Origin: Anaerolineales bacterium UBA2200
GTDB taxonomy: Bacteria > Chloroflexota > Anaerolineae > UBA2200
Assembly: GCA_002327925.1 (NCBI GenBank)
Contig: DCVA01000052.1
Location: forward strand, 3,187 to 37,406
Direction of reading: 5' to 3'
DNA: 34,220 nucleotides
Of the stretch, positions 30,943-34,220 are shown in pieces. A program made the position numbers and the translations under genes. Each line of letters opens with the position of its first letter. The first letter of the stretch is position 1. The notes beneath the pieces are model-generated. The model made no database searches, was not told the DNA's origin, and saw only the letters and a program-made list of their open reading frames with translations.

Positions 30943-32028
30943 TTGTATCATCTTTTTACACCCGTAGCCATCGGAGGACTTGAACTACCCAATCATCTGG
31001 TTCGGTCTGCCACGGCCGAGTTCCTGGCTGACTCTGAGGGCCGGCCCGAAGAGGCGCTCAAGACGCTCTACAGCGACCTTGTTGACGGTGGAGTGGGGCT
31101 CATCATCACCGGACATATGTATGTGCACCCGGGGGGCCAATGCCATGACCGGATGGTGGGCATCTACGCGGATGAGTTGATCCCGGGTCTGCGGGAACTT
31201 GCAAAAACGGTGCACACGAAGGGCGGGCGTGCTGTGGTGCAGATCAACCATGGTGGAATGCAGTGTAGCACTGAGACGGTCGCCGATGCGGTGGCACCTT
31301 CCGCTATTCAGGCCGACTGGCTCAAGCGGTCGGCCCGCACGATGAGCAACAGCGAAATCGAAGAGGTGATTAGGGCTTTCGCCCTGGCTGCCCGCCGGGC
31401 CAAGGTGGCGGGGTTCGATGGCGTGCAGATTCACGCCGCGCACGGCTATCTGGTCAATCAGTTCCTCTCCCCTCTGGTGAATCGCCGAGAGGACGAGTGG
31501 GGCGGCGATATCCATGGCCGAGCATCGTTCTTGCGGTCCATCTGCTCGGCGGTACGGAGCGAAGTAGGTTCCGGCTACCCCATGCTCATCAAGCTGGGAC
31601 TGGCCGATTCGGTTGATGGCGGGCTCTCGCTTGCCGAAGGGCTGGAGGTGGTGTCTGAGCTGGAGTCGATGGGGCTTGATGCAGTAGAGATCAGTGCTGG
31701 CATTGGAGGAAGACGCAGCGCGGCCATCCTGCCGGGCATCCGAAAGGAAGGCGATGAGGCGTACTTCAGATCCTGGGCCAGAGAAGCGAAACGGAGGACG
31801 CGGCTGCCGATCCTTCTGGTGGGGGGTCTGCGCTCCCTTTCCGTAATGGAGGATGTTCTGACCAGCGGCGACGCGGACCTGATCTCGATGTGTCGCCCGC
31901 TTATCTGCGAGCCTGACCTGCCAAGGCGTCTGGTTTCGGGTGCGCAGGAGCGCTCCTCCTGCATCTCGGGCAACCGTTGCTGGCCCGAGGGCGAGGAAGC
32001 AGCGATCAGCTGCAAATGCCCCAGGTAG
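30943..32028 (+). CDS. NADH:flavin oxidoreductase, Old Yellow Enzyme family
   Basis: A 361-residue FMN TIM barrel. Family landmarks are LFTPVAIGGLELPNHLVRSAT, VQINHGG, the DGVQIHAAHGYLVNQFLSP active-site region with its His pair, NRREDEWGGD, and ISMCRPLICEPDLP in the phosphate-binding end. Members reduce activated C=C bonds with NAD(P)H. The C-terminus has CISGNRC and CKC, similar to a cysteine patch in some relatives but lacking one cysteine of the usual CxxCN pattern, so no Fe-S cluster is claimed. TTG start at 30943 with GGGAGG upstream. Probably monocistronic, converging on the alcohol dehydrogenase gene. Confidence 0.92.
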   Translation: MYHLFTPVAIGGLELPNHLVRSATAEFLADSEGRPEEALKTLYSDLVDGGVGLIITGHMYVHPGGQCHDRMVGIYADELIPGLRELAKTVHTKGGRAVVQINHGGMQCSTETVADAVAPSAIQADWLKRSARTMSNSEIEEVIRAFALAARRAKVAGFDGVQIHAAHGYLVNQFLSPLVNRREDEWGGDIHGRASFLRSICSAVRSEVGSGYPMLIKLGLADSVDGGLSLAEGLEVVSELESMGLDAVEISAGIGGRRSAAILPGIRKEGDEAYFRSWAREAKRRTRLPILLVGGLRSLSVMEDVLTSGDADLISMCRPLICEPDLPRRLVSGAQERSSCISGNRCWPEGEEAAISCKCPR

Positions 32029-32076
32029 CCCAGACGGGTCAGAGGTACACGTCGGGGCGTGGGGCTGTGCCACCGT

Positions 32077-33105
32077 TCAGGGCATGATGACTGTACGAGC
32101 GTTGCCCTCGAAGCGCTCCAGACTATCCATCACCGTGTTGATTGCCCCCGCGTCCAGGGGTACGGTGTGAGTAACGACTTGCGACAGGTCTAGCAGCCCC
32201 CTGCGAGCATATTCCAGGAGCAAAGTCAGTTCATGGGTGAGGTGGTCGTCTGAACCGATGATCTCCGCCTCTTTGCCCAGCACGTCGTGATAAGAGTTCA
32301 GCGTTACGGGCCGCGTGGTGATGCCCACCCAGACAGCACGCCCGAACACAGCCAGAGACTGCACGGCCTGTTGCATGGTCTGCGGTAAGCCGATCAATTC
32401 CAGAGCTACGTTCACACCCTTCCCGCCTGTCGCGTGCAGGATCTCTGCCACCGGGTCGCAGCGCGAAGCATCCACGGGTATAGCTCCGTAGCGAGAAGCG
32501 ACCTCCAGCTTGGCCGGGTTTACATCCACGGCGAACACGTCCAGTGCCCCCCGGATTGTGGCAAGCTGAATCGCAGACAGACCCAGCCCGCCAATGCCGA
32601 ATACGGCTACAGTCTCTCCGGCCCTCTGGCGACCCTTGCGTAGAGCATGCAACGCGGTAGCTGAGGAACACATCATCACCGCGCCGTGTTCAAAGGAAGT
32701 GTTGTCCGGAAGGCGGAGGGCGTTGCGGGATGGTACTGCAACATACTCAGCGTAGCCTCCATCGCGATGCTTGCCCAGCATCTGGCCCCTTGTGCAGAAT
32801 TGCTCATCACCTGCCTGGCAGGGAGGGCATTCGCCACAGGTGACCAGGTAGTGCAGGCAGACCCGGTCCCCGGGCTGCAGGTCGCGAACCTGTGCTCCAA
32901 CCCGGGCAACCTCCCCCGCGATCTCGTGGCCCAGTGTGACGGGAAGAGATGCGGTCGGCGACGTGCCGGCGCGGTAATGTACGTCGGAGTGACAGATTCC
33001 GGCAGCGCGTACACGCACGAGCACATCATGCTCGCCGATGGTGGGAGTAGGGACATCTCGCATCTGCAGCGGGGATCTGATCTGGGTGAGCTGTACAGCT
33101 TTCAC
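32077..33105 (-). CDS. Zinc-dependent alcohol dehydrogenase (MDR family)
   Basis: A 342-residue medium-chain dehydrogenase. Catalytic zinc ligands are C38 (GICHSD), H60 and E61 (LGHEIAGEV). The structural zinc site C90-C93-C96-C104 is complete. The Rossmann motif FGIGGLGLSA near 169-178 and the acidic residue in FAVDVN point to NAD. It oxidises an alcohol or reduces an aldehyde; the substrate cannot be read from the sequence. GTG start at 33105 with GAGGAA upstream. It lies downstream of sbcC on the same strand, with its own likely promoter at 33132-33159. Confidence 0.93.
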   Translation of the reverse strand: MKAVQLTQIRSPLQMRDVPTPTIGEHDVLVRVRAAGICHSDVHYRAGTSPTASLPVTLGHEIAGEVARVGAQVRDLQPGDRVCLHYLVTCGECPPCQAGDEQFCTRGQMLGKHRDGGYAEYVAVPSRNALRLPDNTSFEHGAVMMCSSATALHALRKGRQRAGETVAVFGIGGLGLSAIQLATIRGALDVFAVDVNPAKLEVASRYGAIPVDASRCDPVAEILHATGGKGVNVALELIGLPQTMQQAVQSLAVFGRAVWVGITTRPVTLNSYHDVLGKEAEIIGSDDHLTHELTLLLEYARRGLLDLSQVVTHTVPLDAGAINTVMDSLERFEGNARTVIMP

Positions 33106-33131
33106 TGCGATTCCTCACTTTGACAATGGGA

Positions 33132-33159
33132 TAGATATGGACTCTGGGTCCTTCGACAA
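33132..33159 (-). promoter_or_regulatory. Possible promoter of the alcohol dehydrogenase gene
   Basis: On the minus strand TTGTCG (33159-33154) and TATCTA (33137-33132) have a 16-bp spacer, 27 bases before the start codon. The match is moderate. Confidence 0.4.
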
Positions 33160-33180
33160 CTTCTTGTCTGGCGCGTGACG

Positions 33181-34220
33181 TCAGGCGACGGAGATCTGCG
33201 ATCCTTGTGCCGTTTTGTACACGTCGATACGCACCGGGAAGGCATCCTTTAATTCCTCGATGTGGGTGATCACCAGGATCAGCGCAAAATCGTATCGGAT
33301 GGAGTTAATGGCCTCCACAAGCTTCTGTCGTCCGTCAGAATCTTGAGTACCGAAGCCTTCATCTACGATGAGGGTCTGCAATTGGGCGCCGGACCGCCTC
33401 GCCAGGAGCTTGCTCAGGGCGATACGAATGGCCAGGTTGATACGAAAGGCCTCACCACCTGAGTACATTTCGTAGCTGCGCGAGCCGTTTTCGTCTGCGA
33501 CCTTGATATCCAGGGTCTCTATGGTGCTGTGGCTTCTGGTGTCTCGCTGCGTATCAAAGTGCATGCTCATGCGACCGTCGGTCATTTTCGACAGAAGGCG
33601 GTTTGCCTCCTCTTCGAGCTCGGGGATAGCGGTTTCGATGATCAATGCCTGCAGTCCCTTCTTGCCGAAGGCGAACTGCAGATGTTCGAAGAGTACTCTC
33701 TCCTCCGCTAGCTGATCCATTTCGCGCTTGCGTTCGCGTTGCTGCCCTTCCAGATAGTTGCACGTGTCCAGCTTTTGTTGTGCCGCACCCACGGTCTGCC
33801 GTGCCCGTCCCTCGCTGGCATGCAGGCCATCGGACAGATGTACTTGGTCATCCAACTGTCGTGTGAGCTGTTCCAGGCCTGCGAGAGCGACAGCTAGCTC
33901 AGTGTATCGTTCCTGATCTGCCAGCAGCGCGCCTTTCCACTCCTCGCGAGTGCGCAGCAGCTGAGCGCGGTTCTCCAGTAATTGTTCGAGTAGCTGCTGC
34001 GATTGATGCAGCTGAGTTCGCCTGGCTTCTGCATCCTTGAGAGAGACGATGGAGAGGCGGAGGCGATCATGCTCGGCCCTGTTGTAGCCCAGGGCAGCTA
34101 TGCGCCTGTTGAGCTCGCCCAGCCGGGCCTGTTCGTCCTGCGCAAAGTCCTGATGCTGGAGCTTGGCCTGCAGTGCACGCAGCGTGGGTTGCTGTTCGGA
34201 CAGGGTAGCTGCGGCGCGTG
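33181..34220 (-). CDS. sbcC: SbcC-type exonuclease subunit, C-terminal part (cut by window edge)
   Basis: The frame is open from the stop at 33181 to the window end, about 345 residues. The upstream part (residues nearest the edge) is Glu/Gln/Leu/Arg-rich coiled coil. The C-terminal ATPase lobe has the ABC-like signature YSGGEAFRINLAIRIALS, Walker B LIVDEGFGTQD and the switch VITHIEEL. With SbcD this Rad50-like protein opens hairpins and processes DNA ends. The zinc hook and Walker A lie beyond the edge. A TTG at 33855 gives a shorter apparent frame but is inside the coiled coil and is not the start. Confidence 0.93.
   Translation of the reverse strand, partial: RAAATLSEQQPTLRALQAKLQHQDFAQDEQARLGELNRRIAALGYNRAEHDRLRLSIVSLKDAEARRTQLHQSQQLLEQLLENRAQLLRTREEWKGALLADQERYTELAVALAGLEQLTRQLDDQVHLSDGLHASEGRARQTVGAAQQKLDTCNYLEGQQRERKREMDQLAEERVLFEHLQFAFGKKGLQALIIETAIPELEEEANRLLSKMTDGRMSMHFDTQRDTRSHSTIETLDIKVADENGSRSYEMYSGGEAFRINLAIRIALSKLLARRSGAQLQTLIVDEGFGTQDSDGRQKLVEAINSIRYDFALILVITHIEELKDAFPVRIDVYKTAQGSQISVA

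Noticed and set aside
29605..30951. Minus-strand open frame of 448 codons
   Set aside because: Antisense to the multihaem cytochrome with its five CxxCH sites; the frame also crosses a terminator and a promoter.
30985..32073. Minus-strand open frame of 362 codons
   Set aside because: Antisense to the Old Yellow Enzyme gene, whose motifs are clear.
33302..33330. A further CTCCACAA box near 33313
   Set aside because: Single copy, inside the sbcC coding region, without a second box or a -10; taken as chance.
1..34220. CRISPR array, prophage or IS element
   Set aside because: No spaced short repeats, integrase, transposase or phage structural genes were seen on either strand.

Overview
The window reads as a chromosomal segment of a free-living, GC-rich bacterium, most likely an anaerobic or facultative member of the Chloroflexota (Anaerolineae-like). 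This assignment is an inference from gene content: an LCP-family envelope protein, indolepyruvate:ferredoxin oxidoreductase, frequent GTG/TTG starts, MacB-like export genes without an evident outer-membrane partner, and GT39/YbhN/GT2 membrane genes. There is no phage, IS element, integrase or CRISPR array. Nearly all of the DNA is coding, and most starts have a clear Shine-Dalgarno sequence.

Layout. (1) 1-180: the 3' end of one tRNA, a complete tRNA-Thr(CGT), and a terminator. (2) 200-2460: a conserved hypothetical gene and a LytR-CpsA-Psr protein, closed by a strong bidirectional hairpin. (3) 14917 down to 2466, minus strand: ten closely packed genes forming one apparent 12.4-kb operon: comEC, an SGNH hydrolase, iorA, iorB, pyrG, a transaldolase/FSA-type aldolase with a four-cysteine insert, a TIM-barrel-like protein, and two DapA-type aldolases each fused to a C-terminal formaldehyde-activating-enzyme (Fae) domain, with a small cysteine-rich DUF6485-like gene between them. 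The last five genes look like a carbonyl/C1 module and are the most novel part of the window. (4) 15037-21607, plus strand: a secreted helical protein, then an ABC ATPase, a membrane-anchored DUF5666-like protein, two mosaic HlyD/MacA adaptors and a MacB-type permease. (5) 21660-25612: a GT39-like glycosyltransferase, a YbhN-like membrane protein and a GtrB/DPM1-like GT2. (6) 25563-28017: an OmpR-family response regulator and its histidine kinase. The promoter in front of this pair carries the same tandem CTCCACAA repeat, at the same distance from the -10, as the promoter in front of the export operon. (7) 28033-30915: a ferric-reductase-like flavohaem oxidoreductase with a 30-residue membrane peptide, divergent from a five-haem cytochrome c with an EF-hand-like loop. 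(8) 30943-34220: an Old Yellow Enzyme homologue, a zinc alcohol dehydrogenase, and the C-terminal third of SbcC running off the window.

How the parts may work together (inference). The two-component system at 25814-27967 probably controls itself and the export operon at 15124-21607. The aldolase-Fae fusions, the FSA-like aldolase and DUF6485 probably act together on a small aldehyde, with formaldehyde the obvious candidate given the Fae domains. The reductase and the multihaem cytochrome probably move electrons across the membrane.
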